NCBI GenBank assembly: GCA_902801465.1
Contig: CADCIH010000018.1
Location: 1 to 44,557 of the forward strand
Reading direction: 5' to 3'
Length of the DNA: 44,557 nt
From: an uncultured Bacteroidia bacterium
GTDB taxonomy: Bacteria; Bacteroidota; Bacteroidia; Bacteroidales; F082
In this document: piece by piece, positions 18,472 to 26,785 of the stretch
Layout: the number at the start of each line of letters is the position of its first letter
How positions within the stretch are numbered: the stretch's first letter is position 1
The notes under the pieces: generated by a model
Database searches by the model: none
What the model was told of the DNA's origin: nothing
Seen by the model: only the letters and a program-made list of their open reading frames with translations
Translations under genes and position numbers: made by a program

Positions 18472-20010
18472 TCATCTTTTTTTCACCTTACGGTATTTCT
18501 GATTCCTGTCGTTAGGATTCTCAGGAATGGTCATTTCCAGGACACCCATATCCAAAAGAGGTTGGATATGCCTTTTTCTGTTTGCAGAGTGATTTATTAT
18601 CCCGAGCCGATCCATTATTTCTTTTGCACTCCTTGGGACTGAACAGAAATTCACAATGTCTTTTTGTTTTTTTGATAATGAGATATTTACAGGGATTTCT
18701 TGGACACTTTCTTGGACACTTTCTTGGACACTTTCTTGGACACTTTCTTGGACACTTTCTTGGTTGCCCGCCCTACGAAAAACGACCACAAACTCATGTG
18801 CCGATTCGCGGTTTTCGAAAGAGACCTCCGGCTTCTCTTCCATGGCGCGGATGATACCAGTGCCAGCACCGGTATAGGGTAGCAAATAGTTGGCATTGGT
18901 GAACAGGAATTCGTTTCTGGGCATTGATGTTCCCTTCATAATGTCATCAATGGTCAACCCATTGGGCAACTCTCCAGGACTATGTATCTCCACTCTGTCA
19001 TCAAAGATGAAGATGCGTATTGGCGCTTTCCAATTCAGCGATCGATGTACTAAGGCATTCACTGTGAATTCAACTAGCGCGGCGTATGGAATCTCCAGTT
19101 TGCCCAGCGAGTTGAACTCAGGTTCCACCTGTATGTTTCGCAGATTCCTAGTGAAGAAGTTCATGATGGTGTCGTATTGATGCAGCAAGCACCCCTCCAT
19201 ATCCTCATCTCTCACCTTGTCGCGGAATGTAGTTCCACCAACGGAATTGCCCGCATAGCTGATGCACTTTGTGGTATAGGCGGGAAGCCACCGCTGCGGA
19301 TATTTGCCGAACAGCAGCACTGCGGCCACCGTCATCTTGCCGTCAGGACGGATAAAGCGCAGGTTGTACAGCAAACCTTCCAGATTAAGGCCACCCACAA
19401 CGAGACGCGTCATCTGTTCCAGCGTAAAGTCGCGCAGATTCGACTCGTTTACACCGCTCTTCTCCATCACTACAGCGAAGCGATTCAGCAGGTATTTCTT
19501 CAGCACTTGCTCGTCCATGTCCTTGATGGTAAAATCATTCACGGCAGCCTCGTCGGGCGCGAAAGTGCCACACTGGCTCATCATCTCAGCCAATTCGGCA
19601 TTGTCAAATACGCGACGTTTGTCAGAGCTTTGTTTCACCCACACGATACCTTTGCTATCATGGTATGGTTTATTTAGTCCTTCCTTCACAGTGGCTACAA
19701 CCAAGTTGCCACCTTCCACTGTCACTGTTTCGGTTTCAATCAAGACGGGTGGAAGCACACTATCGGATGCAATGCTTCCTAACAGGTTGGTGGTTTCCTG
19801 TACCTCCTGATACGACAACGGATTCATACGTCCCGTTTTGTCATCGATGCCTATCACAATTTTGCCACCATGCGAATTGCTTTGCGCCACTATCTCGCAA
19901 CTCACATCATACTTGTTGTCGCGGTCCACCCGTTCCTTGAACTGCACTTGGGTCTGCTCAGCCGAGTCGCGAAGTTTGAGAATATCTTCTTTTTTCATTG
20001 TTTTTGCCAT
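18472..20010 (-). CDS. AlbA_2/Schlafen-type ATP-binding protein with wHTH and ESVQ repeat linker
   Basis: This 512-residue protein has an N-terminal AlbA_2 (Schlafen-like) domain (about 15-135, with SNSHGGKIVIGIDD), a central HATPase_c_4-type domain (about 305-415, IPYAALVEFTVNALVHRS and TGAGTGI), five copies of ESVQ (about 418-437), and a C-terminal winged-helix region (about 450-512). Proteins of this build are annotated as RecG-like or putative transcriptional regulators and are common in accessory regions; their target is unknown. The upstream TTG at 20025 overlaps the -7 box (20023-20030) and cannot be the start. ATG 20010, or 19998, is preferred. Confidence 0.82.
   Translation of the reverse strand: MAKTMKKEDILKLRDSAEQTQVQFKERVDRDNKYDVSCEIVAQSNSHGGKIVIGIDDKTGRMNPLSYQEVQETTNLLGSIASDSVLPPVLIETETVTVEGGNLVVATVKEGLNKPYHDSKGIVWVKQSSDKRRVFDNAELAEMMSQCGTFAPDEAAVNDFTIKDMDEQVLKKYLLNRFAVVMEKSGVNESNLRDFTLEQMTRLVVGGLNLEGLLYNLRFIRPDGKMTVAAVLLFGKYPQRWLPAYTTKCISYAGNSVGGTTFRDKVRDEDMEGCLLHQYDTIMNFFTRNLRNIQVEPEFNSLGKLEIPYAALVEFTVNALVHRSLNWKAPIRIFIFDDRVEIHSPGELPNGLTIDDIMKGTSMPRNEFLFTNANYLLPYTGAGTGIIRAMEEKPEVSFENRESAHEFVVVFRRAGNQESVQESVQESVQESVQESVQEIPVNISLSKKQKDIVNFCSVPRSAKEIMDRLGIINHSANRKRHIQPLLDMGVLEMTIPENPNDRNQKYRKVKKR
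18700..18763. repeat. 12-bp tandem repeat, five copies, inside the AlbA_2 gene
   Basis: The plus-strand unit TTGGACACTTTC is repeated exactly five times (18700-18759) and followed by TTGG. It encodes ESVQ on the minus strand. The unit is a multiple of three, so copy-number change alters linker length without a frameshift. Confidence 0.95.
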
Positions 20011-20022
20011 TATTATTGCCTG

Positions 20023-20030
20023 CAAAAATA
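20023..20030 (-). promoter_or_regulatory. -7 box of the AlbA_2 gene
   Basis: Minus-strand TATTTTTG matches TAnnTTTG. It decides the start codon, since the TTG that opens the longest frame lies within it. Confidence 0.55.
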
Positions 20031-20110
20031 ATGATTTATTATAATTCTTGCAACTCTATTGAAGATTTCTGCGCAATTAACCAAAAACATCTATTTCTGT
20101 TAGATAGTTA

Positions 20111-20163
20111 GTTTGAAGCGCCAAATTGGCACTTCAAACATGAGGTCGAAAAATTCGACCTCA
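20111..20163. repeat. Two adjacent long hairpins
   Basis: Hairpin 1 is GTTTGAAG/CTTCAAAC with an inner GCCAA/TTGGC stem (20111-20139). Hairpin 2 is a perfect 10-bp stem TGAGGTCGAA/TTCGACCTCA with a 3-nt loop (20141-20163). They lie just 3' of the gene ending at 20174 and upstream of the AlbA_2 promoter. Neither has a T tract, so a terminator role is possible but unproven. Confidence 0.6.
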
Positions 20164-20173
20164 AGATTTATGC

Positions 20174-20779
20174 TCATAGTTCCATAACCCTAACAGCGGC
20201 CGTCTTTTCACCTTCGCAAATCGTCATGGTATAATCAAAATTGCCTTTTTCTCCTTTGGGAACGACCTCGTCTTTCACCAGCCCAGAGCCCCAATTCAAA
20301 TGGAAATAATAGCAACCGTCCCGATGGTCAAAGCCTTTATTCTTTAAATCTTGATAAAAAGTGCTGTCGGGCATATCCTTAAACTCCAATACAAAAGTGT
20401 CCTGGAAGTCTATCATCCATGCTTCTAGCCTACTTCTGTAAGGCCTGCCCTCCCGGTGCACGTCAAATGGGCCACTATTCAGATTTCGTTCTATTACTTT
20501 GTATTTCGGCATCCTAACCCCAGTGATATTTTCTATCACCCGAGGTCTAACAAAATGATACTTTCGCCAATAGTCTTGATAATAGAAATATGCCATTATA
20601 CCAAGAACAAAAAACACAACCAACATCAATGGCGATAGCACAAACAGTACAATCCTTAACCATTTCGGCAGCAGCTTCCAACGCCCATCAAGGATGAGCA
20701 ACAGCGGAGAAAGCGTAAGCCACGACGCGGCCAGTGCCGTACCTTTAATAATGCAAGAAAATGTTTTGTTCGTCATCAT
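20174..20779 (-). CDS. Hypothetical membrane protein
   Basis: This protein of about 201 residues has no family I recognise. After the start (MMTNKTFSCIIKGTALAASW) there are two hydrophobic segments (about residues 10-30 and 40-65), followed by a soluble C-terminal domain of about 130 residues rich in aromatic and charged residues and ending AAVRVMEL. The longest frame opens at 20911 but would overlap the preceding gene by 95 bp, so ATG 20779 (or 20776) is preferred. It belongs to a run of three small same-strand genes in AT-rich DNA downstream of the Pif1-like helicase. Confidence 0.6.
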   Translation of the reverse strand: MMTNKTFSCIIKGTALAASWLTLSPLLLILDGRWKLLPKWLRIVLFVLSPLMLVVFFVLGIMAYFYYQDYWRKYHFVRPRVIENITGVRMPKYKVIERNLNSGPFDVHREGRPYRSRLEAWMIDFQDTFVLEFKDMPDSTFYQDLKNKGFDHRDGCYYFHLNWGSGLVKDEVVPKGEKGNFDYTMTICEGEKTAAVRVMEL

Positions 20780-20816
20780 AATCAGAAAAATGCTTGAACT
20801 GTAACGTTTCGATTTT

Positions 20817-21443
20817 TTAAGATTGTTCTTGCTTGAATCCAATAATGTTTTTGTTTTCAGTTCGATACGGATAGTCTCTTTCCAAATACGGAACCAACCT
20901 GTTGTAATCACCTATAGCCAAGCCAATTGCCTCATAAGCTTGATCAAACTCTTCCATAAAATCTCCCGCGTTACCAATGGCAGCTTGATAACAACAGCAA
21001 AAACCATCATCCAGCACCACAAAAACGGTGTTTGTATTGTGAACGTTAATTGAATTGGCAGCTCGGCACCACCCGTCTGAACTAACTTTTTCAAAACTCT
21101 CATCACCGAAGTCGTATAGAACATAAAGGTTTTTTACCCATCTATTATAACTGTAGGCTAAATGTATTCTATATCGATTGTTGTTTTTGAATATATAAAG
21201 GACCCCCTCTTTCTTTTCGTATCGATAGCCCTGCCTATCCAGTCGTTTGCATATTCTGCGTTCAAGTCTTTCAATACTTGCATGAACAAGCCACAGAAAA
21301 ACAAAAACAACGACACCAATCCCGCAAAAGGACAAAAATACTATTCCAGCTACAGTTGACAAACTGAATAAAACCATCAGAGATAATAATACTATCCAAT
21401 AAACAACCTTGAATACAGCCGACTCCCTGTCGATCTTTTCCAT
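20817..21443 (-). CDS. Hypothetical membrane-anchored protein
   Basis: This protein of about 208 residues has two N-terminal membrane spans (about 10-60) and a cytoplasmic domain of about 140 residues. The tail pattern (YIFKNNNRYRIHL, then RAANSINVHNTNTVFVVLDDGF and FMEEFDQAYEAI) loosely resembles YbjN/secretion-chaperone-like folds; this is a guess. The run CCCY in that domain is unusual. The start at 21467 would be TTG; ATG 21443 after AAAGAAAT is the better choice. Neighbours on both sides are also small membrane proteins. Confidence 0.6.
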   Translation of the reverse strand: MEKIDRESAVFKVVYWIVLLSLMVLFSLSTVAGIVFLSFCGIGVVVFVFLWLVHASIERLERRICKRLDRQGYRYEKKEGVLYIFKNNNRYRIHLAYSYNRWVKNLYVLYDFGDESFEKVSSDGWCRAANSINVHNTNTVFVVLDDGFCCCYQAAIGNAGDFMEEFDQAYEAIGLAIGDYNRLVPYLERDYPYRTENKNIIGFKQEQS

Positions 21444-21486
21444 ATTTCTTTGATTTTTAATTGTCAAGTTTCATGGCTAAGCAATT

Positions 21487-21681
21487 CTATTGTTCTGGTT
21501 TTTCTCCACTATTTTCAATCTTCTCGCGATATTTCATCCTTCTCCTGATGACAAGGATGATCATTGGCCAGAATACAATGCAGCAAATTATATCCGTCAC
21601 CCAGCTGGCGGCACTTTCGTTGTAATCAACATTGCTGTTAAACTCCCTGATTTCTTCGGGTGTCATGTTCTTTCTTTTCAT
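21487..21681 (-). CDS. Small hypothetical single-span membrane protein
   Basis: This 64-residue protein has a charged N-terminus (MKRKNMTPEEIREFNSNVDY), one hydrophobic segment (about 27-46) and a basic, then acidic, tail. It starts at an ATG and lies 43 bp upstream of the start of the next membrane gene on the same strand. No homolog is recognised. Its size and single span would suit a small membrane effector or accessory factor, but there is no direct evidence. Confidence 0.5.
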   Translation of the reverse strand: MKRKNMTPEEIREFNSNVDYNESAASWVTDIICCIVFWPMIILVIRRRMKYREKIENSGEKPEQ

Positions 21682-21764
21682 AGCTCATTCGTTTTCTTAA
21701 TAATAGATTCAATGTTTGTTGTATTTAAGTGTTACACCCCTTAATGACAATCCATGCCCCAAGG

Positions 21765-23825
21765 TTAACAATCTCCAGAAAAAATTTTTCGTGCTTGTAT
21801 CAAAAACAGCTTGAAAGTCACACACGATTTGTCCGTTTCTTCAAGCATCGCTTTGAAATCTTCATCGGAAACAGACTTGTCTTTATAGGCTTTAATCAGT
21901 GTGTTTTCTTCCTCACCCTCATCTTCACTGACCAATTTGTCCAGTACATCTTTCCGAAGCATCAAATAGATAGGAATGTATTCTGGACAAAGTCTAAGCA
22001 ATTGCTTGTAATTGTCAGTATTTGACTTTCCTAGCTGAGCGTTAAGCTCTGCCTCAAAGAGATGTTGTTTCTTGTCGACGGTGATTTTGTCATCTGATTG
22101 CTCGCCGGCTGTACGAATCTGCTGCGCCACTTCCCATGCTTCCTCGTATCGGTTCAAACTTTGCAAGGCTTTCCCTTTGATGAACATGGCTTCAAGGCAA
22201 GGCCTACGGTCAAGCACCATATCTGCATAACCGATGGCTTCATCCAAATGGTCGCTGTATAGACATACTACTGCGTTAAGGAAATGGCATGTCGTACTAC
22301 AATCCTTCAACAGCGGACCATCCTTTGTCAGCCCTTTCAGGCATCTGTCGTCAAGCATCACATCAAACATCTTCTTGGCCAAGAGCGCAGCACTGCGATA
22401 GTCGCCCGCTTTCAATTTCTCAATGGCAAAATGCAGACACACCTTTGCGGCATTGTCGTAGTCCTTACTGTTTAGGTGTTTGTAAAGCATCCGTCCGAAG
22501 CTTAACTCCTCATCAATCATAGGCACATCGTTGAACGAGTTGGCAAAAGCCTTGATTTCCGCATTTTGCAAAATGTCGTTTTTGAAAATCTTTCTGCTCA
22601 ACGTCAATCCATCCAGCGAGCGCATACGGCTGATGGCCACGTATGCCTGACCTGCAGCAAAAGTGCCACGAGTAAGGTCGAAGTGCATCCGGTCAAATGT
22701 CATGCCTTGGGATTTGTGTATCGTGATGGCCCAAGCCAGTTTCAGCGGGTATTGCGTGAAGGATCCGACGACTTCGGATTTCACGGTTTTGGTCGTTTCA
22801 TCATAAACGCTTTCTTTAGTCTCCCACGTCATCTTTTCCACCTCGATTTCTTCTCCATCCCTCAAGGCGACTTTGATTGTATCGTCCTCCAAAGCCACAA
22901 CTTTGGCAATAGTACCGTTCACAACGCCACGAGGATAGTCGTTGCGGCAGAAAATGACCTGAGCGCCAACCTTAAGCCTCAACGTTATTGGGGCAGGAAC
23001 ATCCTGAGACTTGAACTTGCCCGAAATCTCGCCCTCATAGCAAAACTCCTCCGACTCAATTTCATTCAGTTTCTGATCATTGATGCCGTCTGCTGTGTTC
23101 ACGCGGGCAGTCAGAATGACAGAGTAATCGCCCACTTTATCATCGGAGCTCACATGACGGTTAAGGACATCCATGTCTTTTTCCGTGTTCTCTCCCAAGC
23201 GCATCCTATCCAGAATGTCCAGAAACTCCGAATCTTCTTGGCGATACACCTTTTGGAACTCTATCTTGGGCAGATTCATCCGCTTCATCACGTTTGCCTT
23301 GTAAAAATATGGAGTGCCGTTGCCGTACATATCACACAACATCATATCGTCGGCACTTCCGCGTCTCACCACTGGGGGCAACTGGAAAAGATCGCCGACA
23401 AACACCACTTGCTTACCGCCAAAAGGAAGATGAGTGTGCATCAAAACGCGAAGGAAGCGGTCGATGCCGTCCACCCAATCACAACGCACCATAGAGGCTT
23501 CATCGATAATGATGGTATCGATATGTTCAAGGGTCTTGCGCTTCTCCAAAGAAACTTCCATCTTTGTCTCCGGCCCTATTGCCTCAAAAGGAAGGCCGAA
23601 AAACGAGTGGATGGTTTGTCCCCCGACATTCATGGCGGCAATGCCAGTTGGAGCCAGCACCAAAAAGCTCTTTTTGATTTGCTCCTGAATACCCTTAACG
23701 AAAGTGGTCTTGCCCGTACCGGCCTTCCCAGTGATGAACAAACTGGTGTTGGTGTTTGCCACAAGGTCAAAAGCCTTTTGCTGCTCGAGGTTGGTTGGGT
23801 CAATTGTAAAACCTTCTTTCTCCAT
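21765..23825 (-). CDS. Pif1/RecD-like SF1 helicase with C-terminal TPR-like tail
   Basis: In this 686-residue protein, residues 1-430 are a Pif1-type SF1B helicase: Walker A GKAGTGKTT (33-41), TGIAAMNVGGQTIHSFFG, Walker B IIIDEAS (about 112-118), GDLFQLPPV, and the C-terminal RecA-like AWAITIHKSQGMTFD with AYVAISRM. Residues about 450-640 are alpha-helical with TPR-like spacing (AKVCLHFAIEKLKAGDYRSAALLAKKMF; AIGYADMVLDRRPCLEAMFIKGKAL). It probably unwinds DNA 5'-3'. Such Pif1-TPR proteins are common in Bacteroidetes, so it may be general rather than defence-specific. However, its promoter carries the island's shared operator (23863-23879), which ties it to the island. Confidence 0.9.
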   Translation of the reverse strand: MEKEGFTIDPTNLEQQKAFDLVANTNTSLFITGKAGTGKTTFVKGIQEQIKKSFLVLAPTGIAAMNVGGQTIHSFFGLPFEAIGPETKMEVSLEKRKTLEHIDTIIIDEASMVRCDWVDGIDRFLRVLMHTHLPFGGKQVVFVGDLFQLPPVVRRGSADDMMLCDMYGNGTPYFYKANVMKRMNLPKIEFQKVYRQEDSEFLDILDRMRLGENTEKDMDVLNRHVSSDDKVGDYSVILTARVNTADGINDQKLNEIESEEFCYEGEISGKFKSQDVPAPITLRLKVGAQVIFCRNDYPRGVVNGTIAKVVALEDDTIKVALRDGEEIEVEKMTWETKESVYDETTKTVKSEVVGSFTQYPLKLAWAITIHKSQGMTFDRMHFDLTRGTFAAGQAYVAISRMRSLDGLTLSRKIFKNDILQNAEIKAFANSFNDVPMIDEELSFGRMLYKHLNSKDYDNAAKVCLHFAIEKLKAGDYRSAALLAKKMFDVMLDDRCLKGLTKDGPLLKDCSTTCHFLNAVVCLYSDHLDEAIGYADMVLDRRPCLEAMFIKGKALQSLNRYEEAWEVAQQIRTAGEQSDDKITVDKKQHLFEAELNAQLGKSNTDNYKQLLRLCPEYIPIYLMLRKDVLDKLVSEDEGEEENTLIKAYKDKSVSDEDFKAMLEETDKSCVTFKLFLIQARKIFSGDC

Positions 23826-23844
23826 CGTTTTTCGTTATCGATGG

Positions 23845-23879
23845 CAAAAGTATGAAGGTACTGCGAAATCTATTTTCGC
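23845..23879 (-). promoter_or_regulatory. Operator/promoter C (Pif1-like helicase)
   Basis: On the minus strand, the perfect inverted repeat GCGAAA-ATAGA-TTTCGC (23879-23863) is followed by AG, 8 nt, and the -7 box TACTTTTG (23852-23845). The spacing and 17-mer match three other island promoters. No TTTG -33 element is present; the inverted repeat takes its place. Confidence 0.75.
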
Positions 23880-23949
23880 GGATTTTTTGCAATTACAAAA
23901 ACAGCGGACTATTGCATTAGCCCGCTGTAATAAGTCTTGATTGTGATGG

Positions 23950-24963
23950 CTAATCCACTAATTCAAACAATCGGTTTTCTTTTGTTCCATAGAAAAGACT
24001 ATCTGGAGATTCCTTAACATGCTTTTTTACCGACCTTAACCAATTCTCGTACTTTGTAATATCTTGGCGATTATTGCCTAAAAGCCAAGGAAAAACTATA
24101 GAAACGGTTGGATTGTTCTTTGTCACGTAACCCTTGTCTCCAAACAAATCCAATCCATCTTCAGAATCAACCATAAAACTATTCGCAAGGATATGTCTAC
24201 TATGAAAAGACTCTTTCTTGTAATCATACCCCTTTGCCGTATAGAAAAACCCCAATTTGATTATAAGGCTTTTTCTAATTCGTTTGAAACATTTCTTCAC
24301 CTGCTCATATGCTCTTTTTACATCTTCTTGTCCCTTTATCAAAGAACTAATGATTGTGAGATGAAAATCAACATCTAACTCTTGTGGAAGGATTGCATCC
24401 AATAATGACTCTAAATTATTGGAGATCCCAGGAAATTTCACCGAATTGGTATTGCTATCAACTTCACGATCTAATAGTAAATATGGGTCTATAATTATTA
24501 AAGAATTACATGGCTGTCGCAATTTGTCTTTATACGTCATGTACCTAAGAGTATAACAATGGCGCTTATCTAAGCAAAAACCATCTCCCTTGAATAGGTG
24601 CTCTTTTTTGATAATTGATTCAGAACTAACCGCAATAACGCCATACTTTTCCCCGATTTTTTCGCACACAAATGGCTTTTTATCAAGCAAATAAGTTGCA
24701 CTCAAATCTTCTGGGTCTTCGGAGGAATTCAAAGTTTCAATCTTTTTGTTTATATATTTTTCATCGCATCTGACGTATTCCCCCTGACGAATCATTACCA
24801 TCAGAAACGGATCCTTTTTGATCAATTCTTCTGAAACATCTGTAACAACGAAAGAATTGCTTAATGCGTCTGACACATTGAGCATTGTACGGATTCCTTC
24901 TACAGTTGAATTTGTGTTAATACCATCCCAGAATCCCGATTGAAAAAATATTTTTGACTTCAT
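23950..24963 (-). CDS. Partner-1 of AAA ATPase-1, unknown function
   Basis: This 337-residue protein has no family I can name. Its start overlaps the ATPase-1 stop by 4 nt (ATGA), so the two are translationally coupled. The first 150 residues lack clear features. Then come a hydrophobic strand SLIIIDP (D159), a helix, a second strand FHLTIISS, and FHSRHILANSFMVDSEDGL (H254, R256). The same order and spacing (IILVD, then EHDRSIFTNYKVFASGDSF) is found in partner-2 at 29078-30040. The pattern recalls phospholipase D-like or MIT_C-like folds, but the classical HxKxxxxD motif is absent. Low GC content matches its ATPase. Confidence 0.72.
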   Translation of the reverse strand: MKSKIFFQSGFWDGINTNSTVEGIRTMLNVSDALSNSFVVTDVSEELIKKDPFLMVMIRQGEYVRCDEKYINKKIETLNSSEDPEDLSATYLLDKKPFVCEKIGEKYGVIAVSSESIIKKEHLFKGDGFCLDKRHCYTLRYMTYKDKLRQPCNSLIIIDPYLLLDREVDSNTNSVKFPGISNNLESLLDAILPQELDVDFHLTIISSLIKGQEDVKRAYEQVKKCFKRIRKSLIIKLGFFYTAKGYDYKKESFHSRHILANSFMVDSEDGLDLFGDKGYVTKNNPTVSIVFPWLLGNNRQDITKYENWLRSVKKHVKESPDSLFYGTKENRLFELVD

Positions 24964-26594
24964 GAGAGTATGGGCTTTTTTCTAAACAAATCCAATGCAA
25001 GTGTGTCAGCCTCGTCATAAAAACCTGGCCCAAAAGAATCACTCAACCGACCATCCTCCAATATCTCAATCTTACGGTTGGAGGAAATTCCGTTTTCGTC
25101 TTTCTCCACATAGTTGAGTGAAACATCATTCGGAGATAGTGCATTTTCTTTATCGGCCACCATCACCTGAAGCTTGCGTATCAAATATTCGCTGTGCGTC
25201 TCAATAATGAAGTGGATATTGTATTTTTGGTAGGCTTCCACAAACATTTCAGCCAACATAGATTGGTATTTGGGGTGAAGATGAATTTCTGGTTCTTCAA
25301 CACAAATAGACGATTCCCAGTATTCGAGAACCTCATCAAAATGATCGCAAACCACTTCGAGCTCTGAATGACAATACTTATCCTTGATGATATCTATCTG
25401 AAGCAACACAGACACTATTTGCGTTATTCCATATCCCTCATCAGCCAACAACCGTTTATTGCCATTGCTTTCAATAAAGATCTTTACACCCAACGCCTCG
25501 TCAGAGGCAACCATCTCAATTCGTTCGCCTATTCCAAACCTTTTAAGCCATTTGTTTACAAAAACTCCAGTCTGATGCTTATAATCACTGCTTCTGTCGA
25601 CTACTTCATATAGAATTTGGCTTAGTTTGTCTTTATCCTCCACATTATATACCCTACTAATTTTATTGCTTGATGAATCAACGAATGAAAGGTAACGCAT
25701 AAAAGCTGGCCTAATAATCTCGTTTAAAACACAAGTAAAATAGGTATCCCTCCTTTTTTCGTTTCTTTCTTCCTCACTCAAATCTTCTACGACCGTTTTG
25801 CCGAGCTCTTTTTTATTGTTGATTTGATGCCACATAATAATAGCGTGATGGTCGTATTCTTCAGCCTGTTCTTGACTAATGTTATCTTCATTCAATTGTT
25901 TAAGGCCTTTTTCTTTCCTCTCTTTTATTACATTTATTATGTCGGAATAATATTCATCTGCCGTCTCTTGCTTTTCATGCATAGAATGAACTTTATTTAC
26001 CCAATCCTCGCGTGTTTTAAAAAACAGGTAATTATATACAGATAAAAATCTTCGATAGTTTTCTTCAATTGTTTCTGGCAATTCATCTGGCCATTCAAAC
26101 CGCTCCACTTCAATTTCATCCAAATCTCCACTAACGAAAGAAATCACCGGTTTCCCCTCGAAGAGTATGTCGCCATTACTATTAAGTACTGAAAGCCTTT
26201 TCAGTTTGCCATCGGCCAACACTCCTTTGTTTGCTTTGTATTGCCATTTGCAAATCACGGATTCGTGAAGAAATTCAGACCAAACTTTGTATGAAACTAT
26301 AACCACTTTAGATGTGTCCTGCATGTGAACAACATTCCCAAAACCACCCAATTTAAGATCAACCGAGGAAGTTTTCAGCTTTAGTTCTGGTATAAACCTT
26401 TCTTCGTCGCTTAAGCCAATACGTTCTTTATAAAACTCTTGTCTTGCCATAAGCATCAATGCTTTCACCAGCGAACTTTTTCCCGCACTATTGCACCCCG
26501 TCAGCACAGTAATCGGGGCAAGTTCAAAATCGGCACCTTCTTCGCCAAAGGAACGGAAGTTTTTCAGGCTGAAAATTGGATTCATATTTTTCAT
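24960..26594 (-). CDS. AAA ATPase-1 (ABC/OLD-like, DUF3696-type)
   Basis: This 544-residue ATPase has Walker A GCNSAGKSS (33-41), a long insert with helical segments (about 160-340), the ADEGYGITQIV signature-like region (about 384-393), Walker B CVEEPEIHLHP (431-441), H-loop IIETHSEYL (H467) and a C-terminal DUF3696-like end, FGPGFYDEADTLALDL. Such ATPases pair with an effector gene in several anti-phage systems. Here the effector candidate is the overlapping partner-1. It has no TOPRIM domain, unlike true OLD nucleases. An operator site (26642-26658) lies 48 bp before the start. ATG at M4 is an alternative start. Confidence 0.88.
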   Translation of the reverse strand: MKNMNPIFSLKNFRSFGEEGADFELAPITVLTGCNSAGKSSLVKALMLMARQEFYKERIGLSDEERFIPELKLKTSSVDLKLGGFGNVVHMQDTSKVVIVSYKVWSEFLHESVICKWQYKANKGVLADGKLKRLSVLNSNGDILFEGKPVISFVSGDLDEIEVERFEWPDELPETIEENYRRFLSVYNYLFFKTREDWVNKVHSMHEKQETADEYYSDIINVIKERKEKGLKQLNEDNISQEQAEEYDHHAIIMWHQINNKKELGKTVVEDLSEEERNEKRRDTYFTCVLNEIIRPAFMRYLSFVDSSSNKISRVYNVEDKDKLSQILYEVVDRSSDYKHQTGVFVNKWLKRFGIGERIEMVASDEALGVKIFIESNGNKRLLADEGYGITQIVSVLLQIDIIKDKYCHSELEVVCDHFDEVLEYWESSICVEEPEIHLHPKYQSMLAEMFVEAYQKYNIHFIIETHSEYLIRKLQVMVADKENALSPNDVSLNYVEKDENGISSNRKIEILEDGRLSDSFGPGFYDEADTLALDLFRKKPILS

Positions 26595-26623
26595 CTTGTT
26601 ATTTGTTTTTCTGTTTTCGTTTG

Positions 26624-26658
26624 CAGAACTACAACCCCGCCGCGCAACCTATTTTCGC
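26624..26658 (-). promoter_or_regulatory. Operator/promoter B (AAA ATPase-1)
   Basis: Minus-strand GCGAAAATAGGTTGCGC (26658-26642) is followed by GG, 8 nt and a degenerate -7 box TAGTTCTG (26631-26624). The 17-mer and spacing equal operator A at 31705-31739, and the match to A continues for roughly 50 nt in total, flanks included. Confidence 0.7.
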
Positions 26659-26751
26659 ATATTTTCTTTTCAATTTCATATCATAGTCGTTCATATCCAG
26701 TTTCTCGTCGCTCAGCGAGGCCACAATCTTTTTTATTTCGCCGGTGATCAT
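26629..26751 (-). pseudogene. 40-codon ORF, HsdM-like N-terminal remnant
   Basis: It reads MITGEIKKIVASLSDEKLDM and continues to YAKIGCAAGL then TAG. The first seven residues (MITGEIK) match the usual start of type I HsdM methyltransferases in Bacteroidetes; the rest does not. It may be a remnant left by deletion or recombination, or a small functional ORF. Its last codons overlap operator B. Confidence 0.4.
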
Positions 26752-26785
26752 AGTTGACGGTTTCGAGGTTTATTTTACAGTTTCT

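Noticed and set aside
18700-18763. Possible CRISPR array
   Set aside because: The 12-bp units are directly adjacent with no spacers and lie in a coding frame.
22566-23855. A 429-codon open frame antisense to the Pif1-like helicase
   Set aside because: It has no recognisable motifs, while the opposite strand encodes an intact helicase. It is a shadow frame.
24960-26594. OLD nuclease or Gabija GajA
   Set aside because: The ATPase lacks a TOPRIM domain, and the neighbouring gene is not a UvrD-like GajB.
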